Assembly: GCA_014361085.1 (NCBI GenBank)
Contig: JACIWG010000012.1
Coordinates: 1 to 20,008, forward strand
DNA length: 20,008 nt
Reading direction: 5' to 3'
From: Nitrososphaeria archaeon
GTDB lineage: Archaea; Thermoproteota; Nitrososphaeria; JACIWG01
The position numbers were made by a program, and so were the translations under genes. The notes under the pieces were generated by a model. The model saw only the letters and a list, made by a program, of their open reading frames with translations, was not told where the DNA came from and ran no database searches. Below, one piece after another: positions 14,314 through 20,008 of this stretch. The first letter of the stretch is position 1; each line of letters opens with the position of its first letter.

Positions 14314-14997
14314 ATGCTAAAGTTTCCTGTGCTGATAGTTAATATGAAAAACTATCTTGAAGCCTCTGGAGAAAAGGGTGTTGCAATGGCTAAGGCTGCT
14401 GAAAGGGTTGCAAAAGAGTTTGGAGTAAACATTGTCGTCGCCCCTCCAACACCCATACTCTATTCTGTTGTCTCATCTGTTTCTATACCTGTTTACGCAC
14501 AGCATGTTGATATAGTCAAGGCTGGAAGCACTACAGGATTTATTTCACCAGAATATGTTAAAAGCTTTGGGGTATGCGGTTCCCTAATAAATCATAGTGA
14601 GCACCAGCTTCCAGTTAAACGTGTTAAGCAGACCATCACCATTTTAAAGGATTTGGGAATGGCTACCATCGTATGCGCTGTCGACCCTAGAAAGACTAAA
14701 GTCTTCGCTAAAATGGAGCCTGATGCTGTTGCTGTAGAACCTCCTGAGCTTATAGGAAGCGGTATTGCTGTCTCAAAGGCTAGGCCGGAAGTGATAACAG
14801 ACTCTGTTAGTGCTGTAAAAAGTGTTGGCTCAAAATCTAGGCTTATATGTGGTGCAGGCATCGTTAGCGGTGAAGATGTGAGGAGAGCTCTTGAGCTTGG
14901 TGCTGAAGGTGTTCTTGTAGCAAGCGGAATTGTTAAAGCATTCGACCCTGAAGAAAAGATAAGGGAAATGGCTAGAGAAATTAAAAGATTTTTATAA
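14314..14997 (+). CDS. tpiA: Triosephosphate isomerase, archaeal type
   Basis: The enzyme interconverts dihydroxyacetone phosphate and glyceraldehyde 3-phosphate in glycolysis and gluconeogenesis. The 227-residue length is the short archaeal form, about 25 residues less than in bacteria. Catalytic residues are Asn10 and Lys12 (VNMKNYLEA), His94 (SLINHSEH) and Glu142 (AVEPPELIGSG). The phosphate loop is near CGAGIVSGEDV and GVLVASGIVKA. ATG 14314 has no ribosome site, and AT-rich DNA lies 20-30 bp upstream, so the mRNA is likely leaderless. tatC begins 6 or 36 bases after its stop, depending on the start chosen, so the two are probably co-transcribed. Confidence 0.96.
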   Translation: MLKFPVLIVNMKNYLEASGEKGVAMAKAAERVAKEFGVNIVVAPPTPILYSVVSSVSIPVYAQHVDIVKAGSTTGFISPEYVKSFGVCGSLINHSEHQLPVKRVKQTITILKDLGMATIVCAVDPRKTKVFAKMEPDAVAVEPPELIGSGIAVSKARPEVITDSVSAVKSVGSKSRLICGAGIVSGEDVRRALELGAEGVLVASGIVKAFDPEEKIREMAREIKRFL

Positions 14998-15033
14998 AGC
15001 CTTTTGAGACTACCATATTGTAGGCGGGTAACA

Positions 15034-15813
15034 TTGCCTGGAAAAGAGATGACGATACTTGAGCACATTGAAGAGCTTAGACAGAGGCTTATAAGAATTT
15101 TTGCTATCGTCGTAGGCTTAGCATTATTTTTCTTCCTTTTCGAAATAAGATTCTTTGACTTAGGACACTTTTACATACCATACCCATATCCAAACATTTT
15201 CCACAATACAGCAGCAAACTTAATCCAGTTTCTTGAAGAACAGGTTCTCCCATCCTATGTTAAGATTATTGTTACATCGCCTTCTGAAGCACTTATATCT
15301 GAAATGCTTATTTCCATAATTTTGGGTGTGATTGTTGGAATGCCTGCCATAGTTTACGAAGTCTGGGCTTTTGTAGCACCAGCATTGTACGAGCATGAAA
15401 AGAAGATTATTGTCAAGTTGACTTTACCTGTAACAATATTGTTCATAATAGGGTGTGTTTTCGGCTACTTTCTGCTCGTCCCATTCGCTTTCGAATTCCT
15501 TTACCGGTATGCTTCAAGCATCGGTATAATAACATATATTACAATAAATGATTTTATAATGTTTATTGCCCTATTATGTATAGCGATGGGTATAACTTTT
15601 GAGGTTCCAGCGATAATGTGGGGTCTCTCAAAGCTTGGACTGGTTAAGCCGGACACATATAAAAAGTATTTTAGATATTTTGTCGTCTTCTCAATAATTT
15701 ATGGCGCCTTCATCACCCCTGACGGTAGTGGTATAACAATGTGGTTTGTTGCAGCACCAATGATTATACTATATCTTATGGGATACTATTTTGCTAAGAA
15801 AACAGTTAAATAG
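15034..15813 (+). CDS. tatC: Sec-independent protein translocase TatC
   Basis: TatC is the membrane receptor for twin-arginine signal peptides and recruits TatA to export folded proteins. Family marks are EMTILEHIEELRQRLIR at the N-terminus, the long first external loop, VYEVWAFVAPALYEHEKK, ITFEVPAIMWGLSKLGLV and the last two membrane segments; six hydrophobic segments are seen in all. TTG 15034 is chosen because AGGCGGGT at 15022-15029 lies four bases before it and the GKEM residues before the conserved LEHIEELR are usual in archaeal TatC. TTG 15004 would add ten unconserved residues, and ATG 15049 would trim the protein. The product is 259 residues. tatA follows 29 bp later. Confidence 0.93.
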   Translation: MPGKEMTILEHIEELRQRLIRIFAIVVGLALFFFLFEIRFFDLGHFYIPYPYPNIFHNTAANLIQFLEEQVLPSYVKIIVTSPSEALISEMLISIILGVIVGMPAIVYEVWAFVAPALYEHEKKIIVKLTLPVTILFIIGCVFGYFLLVPFAFEFLYRYASSIGIITYITINDFIMFIALLCIAMGITFEVPAIMWGLSKLGLVKPDTYKKYFRYFVVFSIIYGAFITPDGSGITMWFVAAPMIILYLMGYYFAKKTVK

Positions 15814-15842
15814 AAGTTTATGAACGTTGACTGGTGATAGGA

Positions 15843-16142
15843 ATGTTAGAAAAGTTTGTATTTAATATCGTTGGCATGGAATGGTTTTGGGTTCTTATTG
15901 TCGTAGTTGTACTACTTTTTGGTGCAAGCAAGATTCCAGAAATAGCTAGAGCTATTGGAAGGGCTACTGGAGAATTTCAGAAGGGAAAGCTTGAAATAGA
16001 AAGGGAGATAGAGAAGGCTTCAGCTGAATTGAATAAGTCTCCTGAAAGGCTTAAGCTTGAGGAGGCTGCGAAGGCTCTTGGAATAGACCCAACAGGAAAG
16101 ACTGACGAACAGTTGAGGGAAGAGATAAAGAAGGCTGCCTAG
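15843..16142 (+). CDS. tatA: Twin-arginine translocase subunit TatA
   Basis: TatA forms the export pore or membrane-thinning patch with TatC. The 99-residue protein has a short N-terminal membrane helix (MEWFWVLIVVVVLLFG), the hinge and amphipathic helix GASKIPEIARAIGRATGEFQ, then a charged helix. The last 30 or so residues (LEEAAKALGIDPTGKTDEQL and on) look like a small folded SAP-like helical unit, an addition not found in E. coli TatA. ATG 15843 has a strong ribosome site GGTGAT at 15833-15838; GTG 15834 lies within that site and is less likely. The stop is shared tail to tail with htpX (CTAG, 4-bp overlap). Confidence 0.92.
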   Translation: MLEKFVFNIVGMEWFWVLIVVVVLLFGASKIPEIARAIGRATGEFQKGKLEIEREIEKASAELNKSPERLKLEEAAKALGIDPTGKTDEQLREEIKKAA

Positions 16143-17164
16143 ATTAGGCGATATAAGCTTCTTTCACTAAAATTGCCTGTACTCAATTCCTTATCTATCT
16201 GTTTAAGTAACATTATCCTCTTATAGGTTGGTGGGTGTGTTGAAAACATGCTGTTAACCTTAACCCATGTCGATTCAGCCTCCTTCTCCATCGCAATCTC
16301 AAGTTCCCTTTCATCGAGGACTCTATCCCTGTTTAGGTCATAAACTTCCTCTTTTTCCAAAATCTCCTTAACCTCTTTTGAAGCATAGATTGGGTCAGAT
16401 ATATAGAATGCTCTTACTGCAGCATTCTCTTTAGGCGCGATAGCTAGGCCATAAGATATGCGTGCAAGCGCTCCTATCAGTGATCGAGGACTTCTGGTTA
16501 AAATTGCAGAATAAACGTCAGCATAGTGTTCTCTCATCCTGCTGAAGCCGTAAACGAAAAGCTGTCCCACAATATATATTGTATACGATAGTATTGCTAA
16601 TAAAAATAGTGCTAAAGCTCCTCCCTTTCCCCTCCTATTGTCAGAGATCCTTCCAAAGGAGAAGGTTGTTCTTGCAATCAAGTATGCTAGAAGGGGTAGG
16701 GCTGAAATGGCTGTTATCACAAACGCATCCCTATGTTTTATGTGGCCAAGCTCATGTCCAATGACTGCCCCAATCTCTTCCCTACTAAGTTTTTCAAGCA
16801 AACCTTTGTGCACCGCTAGGGTTGCACCCTTGCTTGTGTAGCCGAAGGTGAATGCGTTAGGTGTAGGGTCATTTACTATTGCAATCTTTGGCAAAGGCAT
16901 TTTCGCTTTATCACAAAGCTCTTTAACAGTCTCCTCAAGCCACGGGTTTTCTCCTTTTCTCAAATATCTTAGTCCAGTTGAAATCTGAACCATGTGGGGT
17001 CCAATAATGAACTGTAGTAGTATGAATAATCCTGCTAGAATAAAGCTGTATATTGGACTTACATCAAGCAGGTAAGCTATTAGGAGAAAGAAGAGTGTAA
17101 AGAATATGAATAGGGCTAAAAGTACAATAAGCATTCTTGCTTTAAGCTGAACTAATGTTGCCAT
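16139..17164 (-). CDS. htpX: HtpX-type M48 membrane zinc metalloprotease
   Basis: HtpX is an integral membrane protease that removes damaged membrane proteins. The 341-residue product has two N-terminal membrane helices (about 12-33 and 38-55), the zinc motif HELGH at 137-141, two more membrane segments at about 147-170 and 183-206, and a third zinc ligand, Glu212, in MREHYADVYS. MFSTHPPTYKRI near 306-317 is typical of M48B. Odd for this family is a segment at 276-287, DLNRDRVLDERE, which matches an EF-hand calcium loop. The gene overlaps tatA tail to tail by 4 bp and is divergent from the zinc-ribbon protein at 17213; an 8-bp inverted repeat covers its start codon. Confidence 0.94.
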   Translation of the reverse strand: MATLVQLKARMLIVLLALFIFFTLFFLLIAYLLDVSPIYSFILAGLFILLQFIIGPHMVQISTGLRYLRKGENPWLEETVKELCDKAKMPLPKIAIVNDPTPNAFTFGYTSKGATLAVHKGLLEKLSREEIGAVIGHELGHIKHRDAFVITAISALPLLAYLIARTTFSFGRISDNRRGKGGALALFLLAILSYTIYIVGQLFVYGFSRMREHYADVYSAILTRSPRSLIGALARISYGLAIAPKENAAVRAFYISDPIYASKEVKEILEKEEVYDLNRDRVLDERELEIAMEKEAESTWVKVNSMFSTHPPTYKRIMLLKQIDKELSTGNFSERSLYRLI

Positions 17165-17191
17165 ACAGTAACATTAAATAAGGTACTGTAT
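17163..17191. promoter_or_regulatory. Operator-like inverted repeat between htpX and the zinc-ribbon gene
   Basis: ATACAGTA (17163-17170) is the exact reverse complement of TACTGTAT (17184-17191), separated by 13 bp, so the arms are about two helical turns apart. The repeat fills most of the 48-bp divergent gap and reaches into the htpX start codon. A dimeric regulator bound here could control both genes. The centre, ACATTAAATAAGG, contains the likely TATA sequence. Confidence 0.55.
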
Positions 17192-17212
17192 TAAGTTAAT
17201 AAGCTTGTTGGT

Positions 17213-17953
17213 ATGCCTGAAATATTAAAGGAGATAAGGTGTCCACACTGTGGTGCACCCCTAAAATTTGATAAGGGTGACATAATATTCACGTGCCAAT
17301 ATTGTGGTTATACGGGTGTTTTTGATGTTAGCAAATCCTTTACATTTGAACATAGCCTTTTTGTTAACCAGCTTGACAAGGACATGATAGAAAATTTTGT
17401 CAGAGACTGGTTCAGTGAAGGCTTTCTAAAACCTCCTGACCTAAGAAGACGTGGCAAGATTGTTGAAAAAACCTTACTGTATATACCTTTGTGGATTGTA
17501 TCCTTGAATGCTTTAACATCCTATGAAGGCTACTTTGAACGCCTCGGCCCCTCTGTTGTTAGAAGGGATACGATAAAAGGTTCATATGACTGGGTTGTCG
17601 TAGCAAGAAAAAGCACACTTTTTCCTGAAAGAGAATATCATCTTGGTCCAACGTTAAAGGTGCCCTTTGACATAAGTAGGATAGAAAAATATAGCATTGT
17701 ACTTAACAGTGAAATCGGTTCAGAGGAGGCTGAGGAAAGGGCTGTTGAAGCCGTTAAAAGCTTTCACGAGTATCTTGTTCGAAGGGAAGTTGATAAAATA
17801 ATTAGCATAAGGACTGAAGCTAAGGTTTTAGAAAAAAATTATGTTCACGCTCCAGTTTGGCAGATAGTTTACGAGTACAAGAGTAAACTTTACAAGCTAT
17901 ACGTTGACGGTGCAAGAAAAGAGGTTATTGTTGGAGATGTTCCAGAAGTTTAG
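17213..17953 (+). CDS. Zinc-ribbon protein of unknown function
   Basis: The 246-residue protein opens with a zinc ribbon, Cys10-Cys13 (CPHC) and Cys28-Cys31 (CQYC). The remainder is soluble and probably alpha/beta. Two similar aromatic segments stand out, YIPLWIVSLNALTSYEGY (about 90-107) and HAPVWQIVYEYKSKLYKLYV (about 215-234). Each is a (I/A)P(L/V)W..., followed by strands, which suggests two related domains or a repeated fold. No enzyme motif is recognised. It is divergent from htpX over a 48-bp region with a symmetric operator-like repeat, and overlaps the HtrA-type protease gene tail to tail by 4 bp. This links it by position to membrane-protein quality control. ATG 17213 is the only good start. 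Confidence 0.75.
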   Translation: MPEILKEIRCPHCGAPLKFDKGDIIFTCQYCGYTGVFDVSKSFTFEHSLFVNQLDKDMIENFVRDWFSEGFLKPPDLRRRGKIVEKTLLYIPLWIVSLNALTSYEGYFERLGPSVVRRDTIKGSYDWVVVARKSTLFPEREYHLGPTLKVPFDISRIEKYSIVLNSEIGSEEAEERAVEAVKSFHEYLVRREVDKIISIRTEAKVLEKNYVHAPVWQIVYEYKSKLYKLYVDGARKEVIVGDVPEV

Positions 17954-18906
17954 TAAAAGGGTGACTCTGCAAGCTTTACTCTAAAACTGTTTTCACGCTC
18001 TCCCCTAATAACCTTAATCAGAGCTTCTTCTCCAACCTTCTTCTTCCACAATATTGTTAGTAGGTCGCTCATGTTCAAAACACGTTCTCCGTCAACCTGA
18101 ACTATAATATCTCCCTCACGAAGGTCAGCATAGTATGCTGGACTATTTTCTACAACAGAAACTATAAGTACACCAAAATCTACTGCAAGATTATAATATT
18201 CTGCAATACCCGGATTCATGTCAACCCCGTTTATGCCAAGCCATGGTCTAACAACACGCCCAAACCTAATTATTTCATCAGCAACCCTTCTAACAGTATT
18301 GCTTGTGACAGCAAAACCTATACCTTGAGCATAAGGTATAATTGCTGTACTCATTCCAACAACCTGTCCATCCAAGTTAATCAACGGCCCCCCACTGTTT
18401 CCAGGATTGATTGCCGCGTCAGTCTGTATAAGTTCCTCGATAATTGGTCCACCCTTTGCCTGTATCCTTCTCTTTAACGCGCTTATTACTCCAGCTGTAA
18501 CAGTCGGTCCTCCAACTAAACCAAATGGGTTTCCTAAAGCTAATACGAACTGTCCAACCTTAAGTTTGTCCGAATCATAAAATTCTGCGGCAGCTAAACC
18601 TGTCCTAGCTATCTTTAAAACTGCTACATCTGTTAATGGGTCACTGCCTACAATCTTTCCCTCATAAACCCTATTATCTGGTAATGTTACATTAATCTGT
18701 CTAGCTTCTGAAATAACATGATTGTTTGTAACAATAAATCCTCTACCATCATAAACTATCCCTGAACCTATACCACTCACTGGCATACTATAAAACATGT
18801 AATCTGAAACTAGTGTGACTGTGCTTACGCTGACAACAAACTTGCTTGCCTTCTCAACTGCCCTAACAACCTTATCCTCATCTAATGGTATCATAATCGC
18901 AACCAT
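17950..18906 (-). CDS. HtrA/Deg-type serine protease with PDZ domain
   Basis: The 318-residue protein has a trypsin-like domain with the full triad: His63 (TNNHVIS), Asp93 (LTDVAVL) and Ser171 (GNSGGPL). The oxyanion segment GNPFGL and activation-loop region are also present. A single PDZ domain follows at about 220-310 (GVLIVSVVENSPAYYADLREG and the strand after it; written here as VENSPAYYADLREGDIIV). Deg proteases degrade or refold damaged proteins and are usually exported. Here no signal peptide or membrane anchor precedes the domain, so a cytoplasmic place is likely unless the start is wrong. ATG 18906 is preceded by AAGGTT; ATG 18894 is the alternative. It overlaps the zinc-ribbon gene by 4 bp. 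Confidence 0.94.
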   Translation of the reverse strand: MVAIMIPLDEDKVVRAVEKASKFVVSVSTVTLVSDYMFYSMPVSGIGSGIVYDGRGFIVTNNHVISEARQINVTLPDNRVYEGKIVGSDPLTDVAVLKIARTGLAAAEFYDSDKLKVGQFVLALGNPFGLVGGPTVTAGVISALKRRIQAKGGPIIEELIQTDAAINPGNSGGPLINLDGQVVGMSTAIIPYAQGIGFAVTSNTVRRVADEIIRFGRVVRPWLGINGVDMNPGIAEYYNLAVDFGVLIVSVVENSPAYYADLREGDIIVQVDGERVLNMSDLLTILWKKKVGEEALIKVIRGERENSFRVKLAESPFY

Positions 18907-18988
18907 AACCTTTGGATTTAAAAACTTTTGTAAAATTGGAAAAAATTTTAAATATGTTGACGTTTATGGGCCTTAATTGGTGAACAAT
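18907..18988. promoter_or_regulatory. Divergent promoter region between the HtrA-type gene and the 55-residue zinc-ribbon gene
   Basis: ATTTTAAATATG at about 18945-18956 could be a TATA element for both directions. GGTGA at 18979-18983 is a good ribosome site five bases before ATG 18989. The leftward gene has a second TTTTTAAAT element at about 18917-18925. Confidence 0.4.
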
Positions 18989-19156
18989 ATGAACTGTCCA
19001 GTATGCAATTCAACTGATATAGTTTTAAATCAGCAGATAAACTTTAAGGATTCTCCAGTAAGAAGGATATACTTAAGCGGTTTATGTAAGAAATGCAAAA
19101 GTTCTCTTGTGATAGAATTTACTCCAACGTCAGTTAGACAGCAGACGGTTGACTAA
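18989..19156 (+). CDS. Small zinc-ribbon protein (55 aa)
   Basis: This short gene encodes MNCPVCNSTD at its start and GLCKKCKSS at about residues 31-39, giving two CxxC knuckles (Cys3, Cys6, Cys33, Cys36) that should bind one zinc ion. About 26 residues of probable beta hairpin (IVLNQQINFKD and RRIYLSG) lie between them. The whole protein is therefore one rubredoxin-like zinc ribbon with a short tail (TPTSVRQQTVD). GGTGA precedes the ATG by five bases. The stop is 14 bp before the AK6-like kinase, so the two are probably co-transcribed. Similar tiny zinc ribbons often bind RNA, RNA polymerase or ribosomes, but no function can be assigned. Confidence 0.75.
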   Translation: MNCPVCNSTDIVLNQQINFKDSPVRRIYLSGLCKKCKSSLVIEFTPTSVRQQTVD

Positions 19157-19170
19157 AGTGACATATAGTA

Positions 19171-19749
19171 TTGTTTGATAGGATAGGTATAACAGGTACA
19201 CCGGCAACAGGCAAGAAGACGCTGGCAAAGAACCTTTCGAAGGCGACAGGCTTCAAGGTATTCAACATAAATAGAATATGTGTGCTAGAGGGTGCCATAA
19301 TCGGTAGAGACGACTATGGTATAGTTGCCGACATAAACAAGCTTAAGAAGTTAATCTCTAAAAAAATTCTTTCAAAAAATTTTATACTTGTCGGCCACCT
19401 ACTTCCACACGTTATTTCATCGAAAAATGTTGATCTTGTAATAGTCTTAAGATGTAATCCCTACATTTTAGAAGAAAGGTTAAGAAAACGAGGTTACCCT
19501 GAAAAGAAGGTTTTGATGAACGTGGGTGCAGAAATTTTAGGTAACTGCTACTTTGAAGCTTGCAAAAAGTTTGGGCTTGAAAAGATTCATGTTATAGAGA
19601 CTTCGCTAAAGTCTCCTAAAGAAGTTTTATCAGATGCGCTTGATGCAATAAATGGCGTGAAAAGGTTTAATGGTTTCGAAATAGATTGGCTACAGCTTGT
19701 CGCTGAGAAGGGTGACTTGAGCCGATTCTTCCCCGTCTCCTACTACTGA
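19171..19749 (+). CDS. AK6/Fap7-like adenylate kinase family protein
   Basis: Fap7/AK6 proteins are ATPase-kinases needed for small ribosomal subunit maturation in eukaryotes and archaea. The 192-residue product has the P-loop region ITGTPATGKKTLAK (7-20), a VGHLLPH segment (about 74-80) where the family has a conserved His pair, and LEERLRKRGYPEKKVLMNVG with the following AEI, typical of the family lid. The C-terminal IDWLQLVAEKGDL also fits. Unusually the P-loop reads GTPATGKKT: the Ser/Thr that follows Lys and holds magnesium is replaced by Lys16. The start is TTG 19171. The last 60 bp overlap the convergent HerA-like gene, a long overlap. Confidence 0.85.
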   Translation: MFDRIGITGTPATGKKTLAKNLSKATGFKVFNINRICVLEGAIIGRDDYGIVADINKLKKLISKKILSKNFILVGHLLPHVISSKNVDLVIVLRCNPYILEERLRKRGYPEKKVLMNVGAEILGNCYFEACKKFGLEKIHVIETSLKSPKEVLSDALDAINGVKRFNGFEIDWLQLVAEKGDLSRFFPVSYY

Positions 19750-20008
19750 AGCGTCAACTTGAACAAGAAATGGGGAACGTATTCTTCCAACACTAACTAC
19801 AGCTTCACCAGTTTTAAGTAAAGATAGAAATTCTGCTTGCTCGCTCTTTAAACCTAACGTTTCCTTTAATATCCTAATATCCTCCATCCAAGAAACTCTG
19901 TGTACAATTCTTAAACCACAGTTTTTTATGATTTCTGAAGAAATCTGTGTAGGATATTGTGCAACAAATATCATTCTCTCACCAAACTTTCTAAGTTCAG
20001 AAACCATC
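19690..20008 (-). CDS. HerA-like (FtsK/HerA superfamily) ATPase, C-terminal part only
   Basis: Only the last 105 or so residues are inside the window; the frame is open to the right edge, and the Met at 20007 is internal rather than a start. The fragment has RMIFVAQYPTQISSEIIKN, where the Q follows a strand as in the sensor region of HerA ATPases, then CGLRIVHRVSWMEDIRILKE, TGEAVVSVGRIRSPFLVQVD. This order is characteristic of HerA-like DNA-translocating ATPases, which in archaea work with NurA in DNA end resection or belong to a wider DUF87-type group. The Walker motifs lie outside. NurA, Mre11 and Rad50 are not visible, so HerA proper cannot be told from its paralogues. Confidence 0.8.
   Translation of the reverse strand, partial: MVSELRKFGERMIFVAQYPTQISSEIIKNCGLRIVHRVSWMEDIRILKETLGLKSEQAEFLSLLKTGEAVVSVGRIRSPFLVQVDASVVGDGEESAQVTLLSDKL

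Noticed and set aside
14592..15068. Minus-strand frame of 158 codons
   Set aside because: Antisense to triosephosphate isomerase and tatC; Ser/Leu-rich composition typical of a shadow frame.

Overview
This window is archaeal chromosome. The evidence is ribosomal protein S17e, an archaeal histone, the KEOPS subunit Cgi121, an archaeal-type (short) triosephosphate isomerase, an AK6/Fap7-type kinase, a HerA-type ATPase end, TATA boxes about 26 bp before expected transcript starts, and several TTG/GTG starts with GGTG/GAGG ribosome sites. The DNA is AT-rich and Arg is mostly AGG/AGA. A histone together with S17e, Fe/Mn superoxide dismutase and Tat export suggests a TACK-type archaeon, possibly thermophilic. 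That placement is inference; the window holds no rRNA to settle it.

Layout. 1-2636: a D-aminoacylase-type amidohydrolase (cut by the left edge) is divergent from a formamidase/acetamidase, followed by a small four-helix membrane protein. 2788-4139: an unrecognised helical protein, then superoxide dismutase with a clear promoter. 4170-9753: the phosphate uptake block. pstS-pstC-pstA-pstB-phoU run on the minus strand and an AbrB-PhoU fusion regulator diverges from a shared promoter. pstS is broken by one extra base in a run of eight A. 9903-11090: a histone gene, tRNA-Glu(CTC), then about 800 bp with only a decayed fragment of a probable secreted protein. 11091-13457: a compact plus-strand run of TatD-like nuclease, S17e, a ubiquitin-like MoaD/ThiS protein ending in GG, a phosphoribosyltransferase and Cgi121. 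13432-14034: a convergent TsaC/Sua5-like protein with altered active-site motifs. 14103-14210: a 35-residue, extremely acidic peptide gene with an aromatic residue every fourth position, behind a perfect inverted repeat. 14314-16142: triosephosphate isomerase, TatC and TatA. 16139-18906: a proteolysis block (HtpX with an EF-hand-like loop, a zinc-ribbon protein, an HtrA-type protease). 18989-20008: a tiny zinc-ribbon protein, an AK6-like kinase with an odd P-loop, and the C-terminal end of a HerA-like ATPase.

How it fits together. The pst block is a complete phosphate importer with two PhoU-type regulators. Cgi121 and the TsaC-like gene both belong to families of the t6A tRNA modification pathway and meet tail to tail. 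tatC/tatA would export folded proteins, and HtpX and HtrA would serve quality control. The strongest leads are the pstS frameshift, the acidic micropeptide with its operator-like repeat, the divergent TsaC-like protein, the EF-hand loop in HtpX and the symmetric operator between htpX and its divergent neighbour. No CRISPR array, insertion sequence or rRNA was found.
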